Assembly (NCBI GenBank): GCA_016462095.1
Contig: JAEMTW010000087.1
Coordinates: 1 to 7,499, forward strand
From: Thermoleophilia bacterium
Lineage (GTDB): Bacteria; Actinomycetota; Thermoleophilia; Gaiellales; F1-60-MAGs149
Reading direction: 5' to 3'
DNA length: 7,499 bases
Below are positions 1 to 6,128 of this stretch, in pieces (position 1 is the first letter of the stretch; each line of letters begins with the position of its first letter). The translations under genes and the position numbers were made by a program. The notes beneath the pieces were generated by a model. It did no database searches, was not told where the DNA came from, and saw nothing but the letters and a program-made list of their open reading frames with translations.

Positions 1-232
1 CAACGTGCACCTCAAGGACAAGCGCGGCGGTCCGGGCGTCTGGGACTTTCCTGGTCCAGGCGACGGTCACGTCGACTTCGCCGCAATCCTCGGTGTGCTC
101 GAAGCCGGCGGCTACACAGGGCCCGTATCCGTCGAGATCGAATTTCAAGGCGAGCCGTGGCCGCCACTGGCGGAGGTGACAGAGGCAATGGCGCGCTCGC
201 GCGTGCATCTCAACGCGCTCGGGCTCGGATGA
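1..232 (+). CDS. Sugar phosphate isomerase/epimerase-like TIM-barrel protein, C-terminal fragment
   Basis: This is the last 76 codons of a gene that begins upstream of the window; the reading frame starts at base 2. The fragment opens with an N-V-H-L-K-D stretch and later has G-Y-x-G-P-V-S-V-E-I-E. In the xylose-isomerase-like TIM-barrel family (AP endonuclease 2 fold; sugar isomerases, epimerases, inosose dehydratase) the His of an HxKD strand and the Glu of the final V-S-x-E strand bind the catalytic divalent metal. The sequence between them, with a P-G-x-G-x-V-D-F segment, is also typical of the family. Its stop codon overlaps the start of the next gene (ATGA), so the two are probably translated together. 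That partner is a Gfo/Idh/MocA oxidoreductase, a common pairing in sugar, inositol and polyol catabolism. The substrate cannot be told from the fragment; the family call is firm, the exact reaction unknown. Confidence 0.85.
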   Translation, partial: NVHLKDKRGGPGVWDFPGPGDGHVDFAAILGVLEAGGYTGPVSVEIEFQGEPWPPLAEVTEAMARSRVHLNALGLG

Positions 233-1248
233 TCGGCGTCGCGATCCTCGGCTCGGGCTTTATGGCCCGTACGCATGCCGCCGCTTGGGCGGAGCATGCG
301 GATCGAGCCGAGGTTCGCGTCGTCGCCTCGCGGACGCTCGAAGGGGCGGCCAAGGTCGCCGAGGTCTGCGGGGCCGAGGCCTCGGACGACCTGCTGGCGA
401 CGATGGCACGCGACGACATCCAGGTTGTCGACATCTGCCTACCGACGCCGCTGCACCGACCGATGGCCGAGGCGGCGTTCGCGGCCGGCTGTGACGTCTT
501 GCTTGAGAAGCCGATTGCCCTGACGATCGAAGACGCCGAGGCGATTATCGCGGCGCGCGATGCGAGCGGTCGCAAACTGCTGCTCGGATTCGTGCTGCGC
601 TTTTGGGCCGAATATGAGGAGCTCGTGCGTCAGGTCGCGGCTGGCACCATCGGCACGCCGCAGGTCGTCAGCACCTTGCGTCTGTCGGCACCGCCCGACT
701 GGAACGAGTGGATGTCTGATCCCGCTGTATCGGGAGGTGTGGCCGTCGATTTCCTGATCCACGACATCGACCAGATCAACCTTCTGCTCGGCCGGCCACT
801 GTCGGTGCACGCCCGTGCCGTGCTGGCCGGTCCGCACGATGCGCCGCAGCACATGATCGCGACGATCACGTGCGAGGGTGGCATCGCGACGGCCGAGGGC
901 GGGCTGCTGCTGCCCGCCAGCTACCCCTTCACGAGCGGCATGCGCGTGCTGGGAACGGAGGGTGTGATCGAGTATCCGTTCTCGGCCGCACCGAGCGAAG
1001 ATGGTGGAAACATCGGTGGCGTCGATCAAGCAGCGAATGCGCTGACGGTCTATCCCACGACTGGTGCGGCACGCACGATTGACGCTGCAGGATCCGATCC
1101 ATGGGGTCGCGAGGTCGGCTACCTGATCGATTGCATTGCCTCTGACACGACCCCTCAGCGCGCGACGGGCGAGGACGCGCTGCTCGCCTTGCGGGTCGCC
1201 TTGGCCGCAAACCGCTCGTTGCAGAGTGGCCAGTCTGAGCAAATTTAG
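229..1248 (+). CDS. Gfo/Idh/MocA-family NAD(P)-dependent oxidoreductase
   Basis: The 339-residue product has the usual length for this family of soluble sugar and polyol dehydrogenases. The N-terminal Rossmann fold begins V-A-I-L-G-S-G-F-M-A (nucleotide-binding glycines at about 8-10). The E-K-P motif at 93-95 supplies the conserved Lys94 near the nicotinamide. The C-terminal alpha/beta domain carries D-F-L-I-H-D-I-D at 174-181, where Asp174 and His178 match the catalytic D-x-x-x-H-x-x-D pattern. I chose the ATG at 229 over an in-frame ATG at 157 because it gives a Rossmann strand at residues 2-8 and forms an ATGA overlap with the upstream isomerase-like gene; the extra 24 residues of the longer form are Arg/Ala-rich out-of-frame sequence from that gene. 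The substrate is probably a sugar, inositol or related polyol, inferred from family and neighbour only. It is followed by the largest gap in the window and probably ends its operon. Confidence 0.9.
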   Translation: MIGVAILGSGFMARTHAAAWAEHADRAEVRVVASRTLEGAAKVAEVCGAEASDDLLATMARDDIQVVDICLPTPLHRPMAEAAFAAGCDVLLEKPIALTIEDAEAIIAARDASGRKLLLGFVLRFWAEYEELVRQVAAGTIGTPQVVSTLRLSAPPDWNEWMSDPAVSGGVAVDFLIHDIDQINLLLGRPLSVHARAVLAGPHDAPQHMIATITCEGGIATAEGGLLLPASYPFTSGMRVLGTEGVIEYPFSAAPSEDGGNIGGVDQAANALTVYPTTGAARTIDAAGSDPWGREVGYLIDCIASDTTPQRATGEDALLALRVALAANRSLQSGQSEQI

Positions 1249-1260
1249 ACTGTGGAGAAA

Positions 1261-1288
1261 TTGCTACTTGCATTCTCTGAGTTATGGA
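1261..1288 (+). promoter_or_regulatory. Possible sigma70-type promoter for the deacetylase-transporter operon
   Basis: The 81-base gap 1249-1329 is the longest non-coding stretch in the window and is visibly richer in A and T than the genes around it. Within it, TTGCTA (1261-1266; four of six match TTGACA) lies 16 bases ahead of TATGGA (1283-1288; three of six match TATAAT). Position makes a promoter here likely, because a catabolic gene pair ends and a new functional group begins. The exact boxes are weak matches and could be wrong. A 6-base inverted repeat, CAGTCT at 1231-1236 and AGACTG at 1247-1252, spans the preceding stop codon and has no T-tract. Confidence 0.3.
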
Positions 1289-1313
1289 AGTTACAGTAGC
1301 GCCGAGCGGAGAT

Positions 1314-1320
1314 GAGGGAG
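1314..1320 (+). promoter_or_regulatory. Shine-Dalgarno sequence that sets the deacetylase start
   Basis: The purine run GAGGGAG ends 9 bases before the ATG at 1330. It overlaps the alternative in-frame ATG at 1312, which has no comparable site ahead of it. This decides in favour of the 1330 start. Confidence 0.75.
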
Positions 1321-1329
1321 AGAGATCGA

Positions 1330-2433
1330 ATGAAGACCGGACTTGTTTGGGACGAGCGTTACATGTGGTGGGACACTCGTTCAGGTGCCGCTTTCATGCC
1401 GGCCGGTGGTTGGCTCGAGCCGGGTGAGCACGCCGAGAACCCCTCGACCAAGCGCCGCTTTAAGAATCTGATCGACGTCAGCGGCATGGCCGATCACCTT
1501 GTCCCGGTCAAGCCTCGCATGGCGACGGTCGAAGAGGTCGAGCGCTACCACACCAAGGAATACGTCGCTCGCATGAAAGAGTTGAGCGACACCGGTGGTG
1601 GTGACGCCGGCGAGATCACGCCGTTTGCCGGTGGTGGTTTTGAGATCGCCCTGCTGGCTGTCGGTGGCACGCTGATTGCGATCGAGAAGGTTGTCAGCGG
1701 CGAGCTTGATACGGCCTACGCGCTGGTGCGGCCACCTGGCCATCACGCGCAAAAAGATATTGGTCGCGGTTTCTGCATGTTCTCGAATGCTGCTCTCGGT
1801 GCGATGCATGCGCGACAGGCGCTTGGCCTTGAGCGCGTCGCCGTCGTCGACTGGGACGTGCACCATGGCAACGGTACCCAGTGGGCATTTTACGACGACC
1901 CATCGGTGCTGACGATCTCGCTGCACCAAGATCGCTATTTCCCGATGGACTCCGGCATGGTCGACGAGGTCGGCGAAGGGGCGGGCGTTGGTGCCAACAT
2001 CAATGTGCCGCTGCCAGGAGGGTCGGGTGTCGGTGCGTACGTGAGCGCCTTCGAGCGCGTCGTGGCACCAGCACTCAATCGCTTCCAGCCCGACCTGATC
2101 CTCGTGGCCTCGGGCCTCGACGCCAGCGCGCTTGATCCGCTGGCTCGACAGCAAATGCACTCTGACGGGTACCGCCAGTTGACGCGGGTGTTTATGGACA
2201 CCGCCGCTGCCAACAAGGCGCACCTCGTCTTTACGCATGAGGGCGGCTACTCCGCGGCATACGTGCCGTTTTGCGGACTAGCCGTACTCGAAGAACTGAC
2301 CGGGCATCGCACGCCGGTCGAAGATCCGTACCTGCCGATCTTTGCAGGTATTGGTGGACAGGATCTGCAGCCGCATCAAGCGGCTGTGATCGATCAGTCG
2401 GCTGCGCTTGTGGAGAACGTACCGACGCGTTAG
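1330..2433 (+). CDS. Class II histone deacetylase-like amidohydrolase
   Basis: The 367-residue product is a complete arginase/deacetylase-fold zinc hydrolase of the histone deacetylase superfamily (HDAC, HDAH, acetylpolyamine amidohydrolase). Visible motifs in order are R-P-P-G-H-H at 134-139 (paired active-site His138 and His139), D-W-D-V-H-H-G-N-G-T at 174-183 (zinc ligands Asp176 and His178), S-G-L-D at 261-264 (zinc ligand Asp264) and E-G-G-Y-S at 304-308 (Tyr307, the transition-state tyrosine). The E-G-G-Y-S-x-x-Y-V-P-F-C ending is class II/HDAH-like rather than class I. Nothing essential is missing, so it should be active. There is no signal peptide, so it acts in the cytoplasm, releasing acetate or another acyl group from an amide. 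Bacteria lack classical histones, and the gene directly precedes a small-molecule importer, so a metabolite substrate such as an acylated amine or polyamine is more likely than a protein. The substrate is inference. An upstream in-frame ATG at 1312 would add six residues but lies inside the ribosome-binding site. Confidence 0.93.
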   Translation: MKTGLVWDERYMWWDTRSGAAFMPAGGWLEPGEHAENPSTKRRFKNLIDVSGMADHLVPVKPRMATVEEVERYHTKEYVARMKELSDTGGGDAGEITPFAGGGFEIALLAVGGTLIAIEKVVSGELDTAYALVRPPGHHAQKDIGRGFCMFSNAALGAMHARQALGLERVAVVDWDVHHGNGTQWAFYDDPSVLTISLHQDRYFPMDSGMVDEVGEGAGVGANINVPLPGGSGVGAYVSAFERVVAPALNRFQPDLILVASGLDASALDPLARQQMHSDGYRQLTRVFMDTAAANKAHLVFTHEGGYSAAYVPFCGLAVLEELTGHRTPVEDPYLPIFAGIGGQDLQPHQAAVIDQSAALVENVPTR

Positions 2434-2439
2434 TACCCC

Positions 2440-2455
2440 GCTTCCAGTTGGAAGC
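2440..2455 (+). other. Intercistronic hairpin between the deacetylase and binding-protein genes
   Basis: GCTTCC (2440-2445) and GGAAGC (2450-2455) are perfect inverted repeats around a four-base AGTT loop. The element lies 6 bases after the deacetylase stop codon and 8 bases before the binding-protein Shine-Dalgarno sequence. No T-run follows, so an intrinsic terminator is unlikely. In importer operons such hairpins can protect the binding-protein message or mark a processing site; that role here is inference. Confidence 0.45.
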
Positions 2456-2463
2456 ACAACCTT

Positions 2464-2470
2464 GGAGGGA
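2464..2470 (+). promoter_or_regulatory. Strong Shine-Dalgarno sequence of the binding-protein gene
   Basis: GGAGGGA ends 6 bases before the ATG at 2477. It selects this start over an in-frame ATG at 2408 that lies inside the deacetylase gene. The site is much stronger than that of the following ATPase gene, which fits the usual excess of binding protein over transporter. Confidence 0.8.
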
Positions 2471-2476
2471 AGATTC

Positions 2477-3844
2477 ATGATCGAAGGAGAAGAGGGCGCA
2501 ACCCCCGCTGACGAGATCGTTCAGCAGTCGGTTCGACGTCGCACATTTCTGAAGGGTGGCGCCGTTGCCGGTGCCACGTTGATGGTCGGTGGCGTGCTCG
2601 CCGCCTGTGGAGCCGCCGATGACACCAGCGGTGGTGGCGACGCAGCCGCTAGCGGTGACGGTGGCGGTGGTTCGAAGGCCGACTACGTGATCGGCTGCCT
2701 GTATCCGCTGACGGGTCCGAATGCTGCTGACGGTGAGCAGATGACGAACGGCTCCGACCTCGCTGTGCAGGAGATCAACGCAGCAGGCGGCGTTGGTGGT
2801 CGCATGATCAAGCGCGAGGTGCTCGATACCGACATCACGTCGCCGGAGCAGATTCAGCAGAACTACCAGAAGCTGATCGACATGGGTGCTGACGCCGTCA
2901 TCAACGGCTACCTGCTCTCGTGGGATGCGGCGATGGATATCGCGGCACAGTACGGCGCACCGTTCCTCAACGCGTCGACGTCTCAGGCCCAGTGCGACAT
3001 GATTAACTCGGATCCGAAGTACAACTGCGTCTTCCAGATCGACCCACCGGAGACGTGGTACGGCAAGGGCTTCCCGAAGTTCCTCAACGATCTTGAGGCT
3101 ACGGGCGCTTGGAAGCCGCGCAACAAGAAGATCTACATCGTCGAAGGCAACGTGCCTTACTCCCAGGTGATCTCGAAGGTCACGCAGGAGACGGCCGGCG
3201 AGTACGGTTGGGAGATCGCTGGCGTCGAGCCGATGGGTGCTGGTGCCATGGCGGACTGGGGCCCGATCCTCTCGAAGGTCAAGGCAGCCGATGCGGCAGT
3301 GGTGATGAACACGCACTATATGCCGTCGGAGTTGGCGACCTTTACGATCGGCTTTGCAGCCGATCCGACCGATTCGTTGCTCTACGTGCAGTACGGCGCC
3401 TCGGTGCCAGAGTACTTGGAGCTCGCGGGAGAGTCTGCCAACGGCGCCATCTGGGCAACGGTCACGGGCGTCTATGGCGACGCAATTGGCACTGGCTTCG
3501 CAGAGCGCTATCAGACCGCGTTCAGCAAGCCTGCTGGTTATTCCAACTCGGGCTCCGGCTACGACGAGGTCTACATGCTGGCCATGGTCTGGGCGATGCT
3601 CGGCGATTCGAAGGACTTCACGAAGGTCAACGACTCGCTGCGCAAGATCATCCACCGCGGTGTCAACGGTGGCTACTACCTGCCGCAGAACTTCGGTCTG
3701 TCCTTCCCGGCCGAGACGCCAGACATGAGCATCTCGCAGGCTCACCTGTTCTTCCAGATCCAGAACGGTGCGAACGGCACGATCATCGCGCCTGACCCGT
3801 TTACAAACGGTGAGTACGCTCCTGCCCCTTGGCAGAAGAGCTAG
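2477..3844 (+). CDS. Tat-exported lipoprotein, branched-chain-amino-acid-type ABC substrate-binding protein
   Basis: The 455-residue product is the extracytoplasmic receptor of the importer encoded downstream. A hydrophilic N-region of about 19 residues leads to a twin-arginine motif, R-R-T-F-L-K at 21-26, then a hydrophobic stretch and the lipobox L-A-A-C with lipidated Cys44. A Gly/Ala/Ser/Asp-rich flexible linker (about 49-67) tethers the mature domain. The mature part starts with an I-G-C-L-Y-P-L-T-G-P strand and has N-A-A-G-G-V-G-G-R, the hallmark of periplasmic binding proteins of the LivJ/HAAT type (Peripla_BP_6, type I fold). Cys173 and Cys184 are close enough to form a disulfide. Families with this fold bind branched-chain amino acids, amides, urea, short polar acids or aromatic compounds, and I cannot tell which applies. 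Tat export implies folding before export. The stop TAG is in the same frame as the following ATPase gene, 18 bases ahead of its ATG. Confidence 0.93.
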   Translation: MIEGEEGATPADEIVQQSVRRRTFLKGGAVAGATLMVGGVLAACGAADDTSGGGDAAASGDGGGGSKADYVIGCLYPLTGPNAADGEQMTNGSDLAVQEINAAGGVGGRMIKREVLDTDITSPEQIQQNYQKLIDMGADAVINGYLLSWDAAMDIAAQYGAPFLNASTSQAQCDMINSDPKYNCVFQIDPPETWYGKGFPKFLNDLEATGAWKPRNKKIYIVEGNVPYSQVISKVTQETAGEYGWEIAGVEPMGAGAMADWGPILSKVKAADAAVVMNTHYMPSELATFTIGFAADPTDSLLYVQYGASVPEYLELAGESANGAIWATVTGVYGDAIGTGFAERYQTAFSKPAGYSNSGSGYDEVYMLAMVWAMLGDSKDFTKVNDSLRKIIHRGVNGGYYLPQNFGLSFPAETPDMSISQAHLFFQIQNGANGTIIAPDPFTNGEYAPAPWQKS

Positions 3845-3862
3845 TCGCGGTACGGCCCCAGA

Positions 3863-4579
3863 ATGCTTAGCGGACAAAACATCCGAAAGACCTACGGGGC
3901 CTTCGTCGCCCTCGGCGGAGTTTCAATCTCCGTCGAGGGCGGCAAAATTCTCGGTGTGGCTGGGCCTAATGGCGCTGGCAAAACCACACTCTTCGACGTT
4001 CTCATGGGGCGGGTCAAGCCCGACTCGGGCACGGTCATGCTTGACGGAGTCGATGTCACCCGGCAGGGAGCGTTCAGGCGTGCCCGGCGCGGCCTGGCTC
4101 GCACCTTCCAGGCACCGCTCGTGCCGACATCGTTGACCGTTGGCGAGACACTCGAGGTGGCCCGCACGGCGTATTCGCCGCGGATCGATAAGGCCGACGA
4201 GGCTGCGCTTCGCGCCCTCACCAATTTCACTGCACCCGACAGCAAGCTCGCTGGCTCGCTTGACACGCTCGATCGCCGTAAGCTGCTGCTTTGCTCGGTA
4301 CTGCTCCACAAGCCTAAGGTGCTCCTGCTCGATGAGCCCTGCTCCGGGCTATTGTCCGACGAGATCAAGGAGATCGAGACGATTATTCGCCGGCTCGTCG
4401 ACGAGACGGGCATGGCTGCCTGCGTCGTCGAGCACCGGCTGGAGATCCTCGAGGCACTCGCCGGGCAAGTGCTGGTGCTCGATGCTGGCGACGAGATCGC
4501 CCTTGGCTCGCCCCACGACGTCTTCCAAGACCCGAAGGTGCGCGAAGCCTACTTCGAGGCTCCGGGAGCTGCCGCATGA
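3863..4579 (+). CDS. LivG-like ABC transporter ATPase with degenerate signature motif
   Basis: The 238-residue product is one of the two cytoplasmic ATPases of the Liv-type importer. Walker A is G-P-N-G-A-G-K-T at 34-41, the Q-loop glutamine is Gln83, Walker B is V-L-L-L-D-E at 153-158 with catalytic Glu158, and the H-loop is V-E-H with His191. The ABC signature is abnormal: where LivG proteins have L-P-Y-G-Q-Q-R-R, this one reads L-D-T-L-D-R-R-K (133-140), losing the conserved Gly and Gln. Spacing to Walker B is kept, and the flanks stay in frame, so a frameshift does not explain it. The protein is slightly shorter than typical LivG (about 250-260 residues). The ATG at 3863 is the only possible start before the domain, since the in-frame codons back to the preceding TAG include no other start. 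It has no clear Shine-Dalgarno sequence, so translation may depend on ribosomes leaving the binding-protein gene. The gene overlaps the next by four bases. Confidence 0.93.
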   Translation: MLSGQNIRKTYGAFVALGGVSISVEGGKILGVAGPNGAGKTTLFDVLMGRVKPDSGTVMLDGVDVTRQGAFRRARRGLARTFQAPLVPTSLTVGETLEVARTAYSPRIDKADEAALRALTNFTAPDSKLAGSLDTLDRRKLLLCSVLLHKPKVLLLDEPCSGLLSDEIKEIETIIRRLVDETGMAACVVEHRLEILEALAGQVLVLDAGDEIALGSPHDVFQDPKVREAYFEAPGAAA

Positions 4580-5253
4580 CCCCTGTTTTAGAGATCAAGG
4601 GCCTCGAGGCCGGCTACGGTCCGCTGCGCGTCCTGCACGGCATCGACCTGACAGTTGCGGAAGGCGAACGCGTTGGCATTCTCGGCCTCAACGGCCACGG
4701 CAAGACCACGATGCTGCGGGCAATTGTCGACCTCGTCGACTGGCGCCAGGGCGAGATTCTCTATGACGGTGAGTCGATCATGAAGGCGCCGACCTACGCG
4801 CTGGCGCGGCGTGGCGTCGTCTTGATGCCGCAGGGCGATGCCCTGTTTCCTGGCCTGTCCATCAAGGACAACCTCGATTCTGGTGCCTATCCCGGTGGCT
4901 CGTGGCGCAAGCGCAAGGAGCGTCGGGACTATGTCTGCGAAATCTTCCCGCGCCTCGGTGAGCGTCTCAACCAGGTGGTCGGTACGCTTTCTGGTGGTGA
5001 GCGGCGCATGTGCTCGATTGGACGCGGACTCATGAGTGAGGCCCGTCTCTACCTTGTTGATGAGCCCTCGTTGGGGCTTGGGCCGGGCATCGCCAAAGGT
5101 ATTTGTGACACCCTGATGACCCTTGATCTGCAAGGGGGGGCCTTGCTTATTGCGGAACAGAATCGTCCGCTGATTGACGGCAAGATTGATCGTGCGTTTC
5201 GCATGCATGGTGGAGAACTGACGCCGGACACCGGCGAGGATGGGGGGCACTGA
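4576..5253 (+). CDS. LivF-like ABC transporter ATPase
   Basis: The 225-residue product is the second ATPase of the importer and probably pairs with the LivG-like protein. Motifs in order are Walker A G-L-N-G-H-G-K-T at 37-44, Q-loop Gln86, a canonical signature L-S-G-G-E at 138-142, Walker B L-Y-L-V-D-E with Asp162 and Glu163, and A-E-Q-N at 193-196 in place of the H-loop histidine. The E-Q-N form is normal for LivF proteins. Its intact signature would complete the ATP site built on the LivG-like Walker motifs, while its own Walker A would face the degenerate signature of the partner, giving one regular and one irregular site. The ATG overlaps the upstream TGA (ATGA) and follows GGGAG at 4564-4568. 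The stop overlaps the start of the permease gene by one base (TGATG). Family assignment is firm; the substrate is unknown. Confidence 0.94.
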   Translation: MTPVLEIKGLEAGYGPLRVLHGIDLTVAEGERVGILGLNGHGKTTMLRAIVDLVDWRQGEILYDGESIMKAPTYALARRGVVLMPQGDALFPGLSIKDNLDSGAYPGGSWRKRKERRDYVCEIFPRLGERLNQVVGTLSGGERRMCSIGRGLMSEARLYLVDEPSLGLGPGIAKGICDTLMTLDLQGGALLIAEQNRPLIDGKIDRAFRMHGGELTPDTGEDGGH

Positions 5254-6128
5254 TGACTGGTGTGATCGTGACGACTATCAATTTGACGGCAATCTACGCA
5301 CTGGTCGCACTTGGAATCTCGCTGACGTGGGCGGGTCTCGGCTTTCTCAATATGTCGGCCGGCGTCATGTATGCCGGGGCGGCCTACGGAGCCTGGCTCG
5401 TCTCCACAGAAATCAGTACGAATGTTGTGGTCGTACTCTTGGGCGGAATTCTGACCGGTGCCGTCTTCGGCGCTTTGGTTTGTCTGACGGTGTTTCTACC
5501 CCTCGATGGCAAGCCGAACTGGGAGATTCGTACGATCACGGCAACGTTGGCTTTGAGTTTTGTCGGGGTAAATATCTATCAGTGGAAATTCGGGCCGCAA
5601 TTCAAGCAGTTCGAGCCACTCTTTTCTTGGCTGCCTCAATTCCGCCTTGGTGATGCGCTCGTCAAGCCAACGGTGACGGGCACTGTTATCGCCACGGCGG
5701 TTGTTGTCACGATCGTCCTCGTCTACATCGGCTCATCGAGGATCGGGCTTGGAGTTCGTGCGCTTACGCAGAGCGCGGAGGGCGCCGCACTTGTTGGCAT
5801 CAACCGTCGGACTGCGGCCTTCGCAATCCTCGGTGTTTCCGGAGCCTTTGTCGGGCTTGCCGCTGTGCTGCTTGGCCAGACCTTCTTCGTCGAGCCCAAC
5901 TCGGGCTATGTGCCACTCATCAAGGGACTGATCGTGGCGCTGCTGGGCGGTCTCGGCTCGCTGCGGGGTGCAGTCATCGCGGCCTTCATGGTTGCTCTCT
6001 GCGAGGCGCTAACACTGCAGTACTTTGGTGGCGCTTGGGTTCTGATCACCCTCTTCCTGCTGATCTCGATCGTCTTGATTATCCGTCCGCGTGGCGTGGC
6101 GGGCGTCTTGGAGACGACTCGTGCCTAA
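5253..6128 (+). CDS. LivH-like ABC transporter permease
   Basis: The 291-residue, strongly hydrophobic product has the usual LivH length and about eight membrane segments. The N-terminal part has A-I-Y-A-L-V-A-L-G-I-S-L-T-W-A-G-L-G-F-L-N-type sequence (about 13-33), matching the family pattern of a first helix followed by a G-x-x-N-x-x-x-G turn. The cytoplasmic coupling loop at about 164-188 (G-L-G-V-R-A-L, then A-A-L-V-G-I-N) is the family's ATPase contact. The C-terminal V-A-L-L-G-G-L-G-S-L-R-G-A segment (228-240) is a further LivH hallmark, and the protein ends in R-P-R-G like typical LivH. It should form the membrane channel with the LivM-like protein. Start and preceding stop overlap as TGATG, and G-rich sequence upstream (5242-5247) may help initiation. 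The next gene overlaps it by eight bases. No truncation or missing segment is apparent. Confidence 0.94.
   Translation: MTGVIVTTINLTAIYALVALGISLTWAGLGFLNMSAGVMYAGAAYGAWLVSTEISTNVVVVLLGGILTGAVFGALVCLTVFLPLDGKPNWEIRTITATLALSFVGVNIYQWKFGPQFKQFEPLFSWLPQFRLGDALVKPTVTGTVIATAVVVTIVLVYIGSSRIGLGVRALTQSAEGAALVGINRRTAAFAILGVSGAFVGLAAVLLGQTFFVEPNSGYVPLIKGLIVALLGGLGSLRGAVIAAFMVALCEALTLQYFGGAWVLITLFLLISIVLIIRPRGVAGVLETTRA
6110..6113 (+). promoter_or_regulatory. Shine-Dalgarno core that sets the LivM-like start at GTG 6121
   Basis: GGAG, within TTGGAG, ends 7 bases before the in-frame GTG at 6121. An earlier in-frame GTG at 6091 has no purine-rich site ahead of it and would overlap the LivH-like gene by 38 bases instead of 8. 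The 6121 start also puts two basic residues and a short polar segment directly before the first membrane helix. Confidence 0.6.

Noticed and set aside
1231..1252. Inverted repeat CAGTCT/AGACTG around the oxidoreductase stop codon as a terminator
   Set aside because: The stem has only six base pairs, the loop is ten bases and no T-tract follows. It could be chance or a weak operator; I do not call it a terminator.
439..2238. Long minus-strand open frames at 439-1242 and 1381-2238
   Set aside because: Both are in codon register with the oxidoreductase and deacetylase genes and have the same explanation as the frame opposite the binding protein. Neither translation shows a domain.
1330..2433. 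Deacetylase as a chromatin-modifying enzyme
   Set aside because: The sequence supports the enzyme family, but the genomic context is a nutrient importer and bacteria generally lack histones. A small-molecule amide substrate is more likely.
2231..3877. Very long (548-codon) open frame on the minus strand opposite the binding-protein gene
   Set aside because: Across the binding-protein gene it lies exactly in codon register with it, so it only requires that gene to avoid TTA, CTA and TCA codons, which is expected in GC-rich DNA. Its translation is Arg/Val/Leu/His-rich with no recognisable domain. The sense gene has a clear signal peptide, family motifs and a ribosome-binding site.
4253..4285. 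Frameshift or sequencing error as the cause of the missing LivG signature
   Set aside because: Residues on both sides align in one frame with LivG at exact spacing to Walker B, so compensating frameshifts would be needed. Substitution is the simpler reading.
4588..5250. Minus-strand open frame opposite the LivF-like ATPase
   Set aside because: It is in register with the ATPase gene and has no recognisable motifs; the sense product has every ABC motif.
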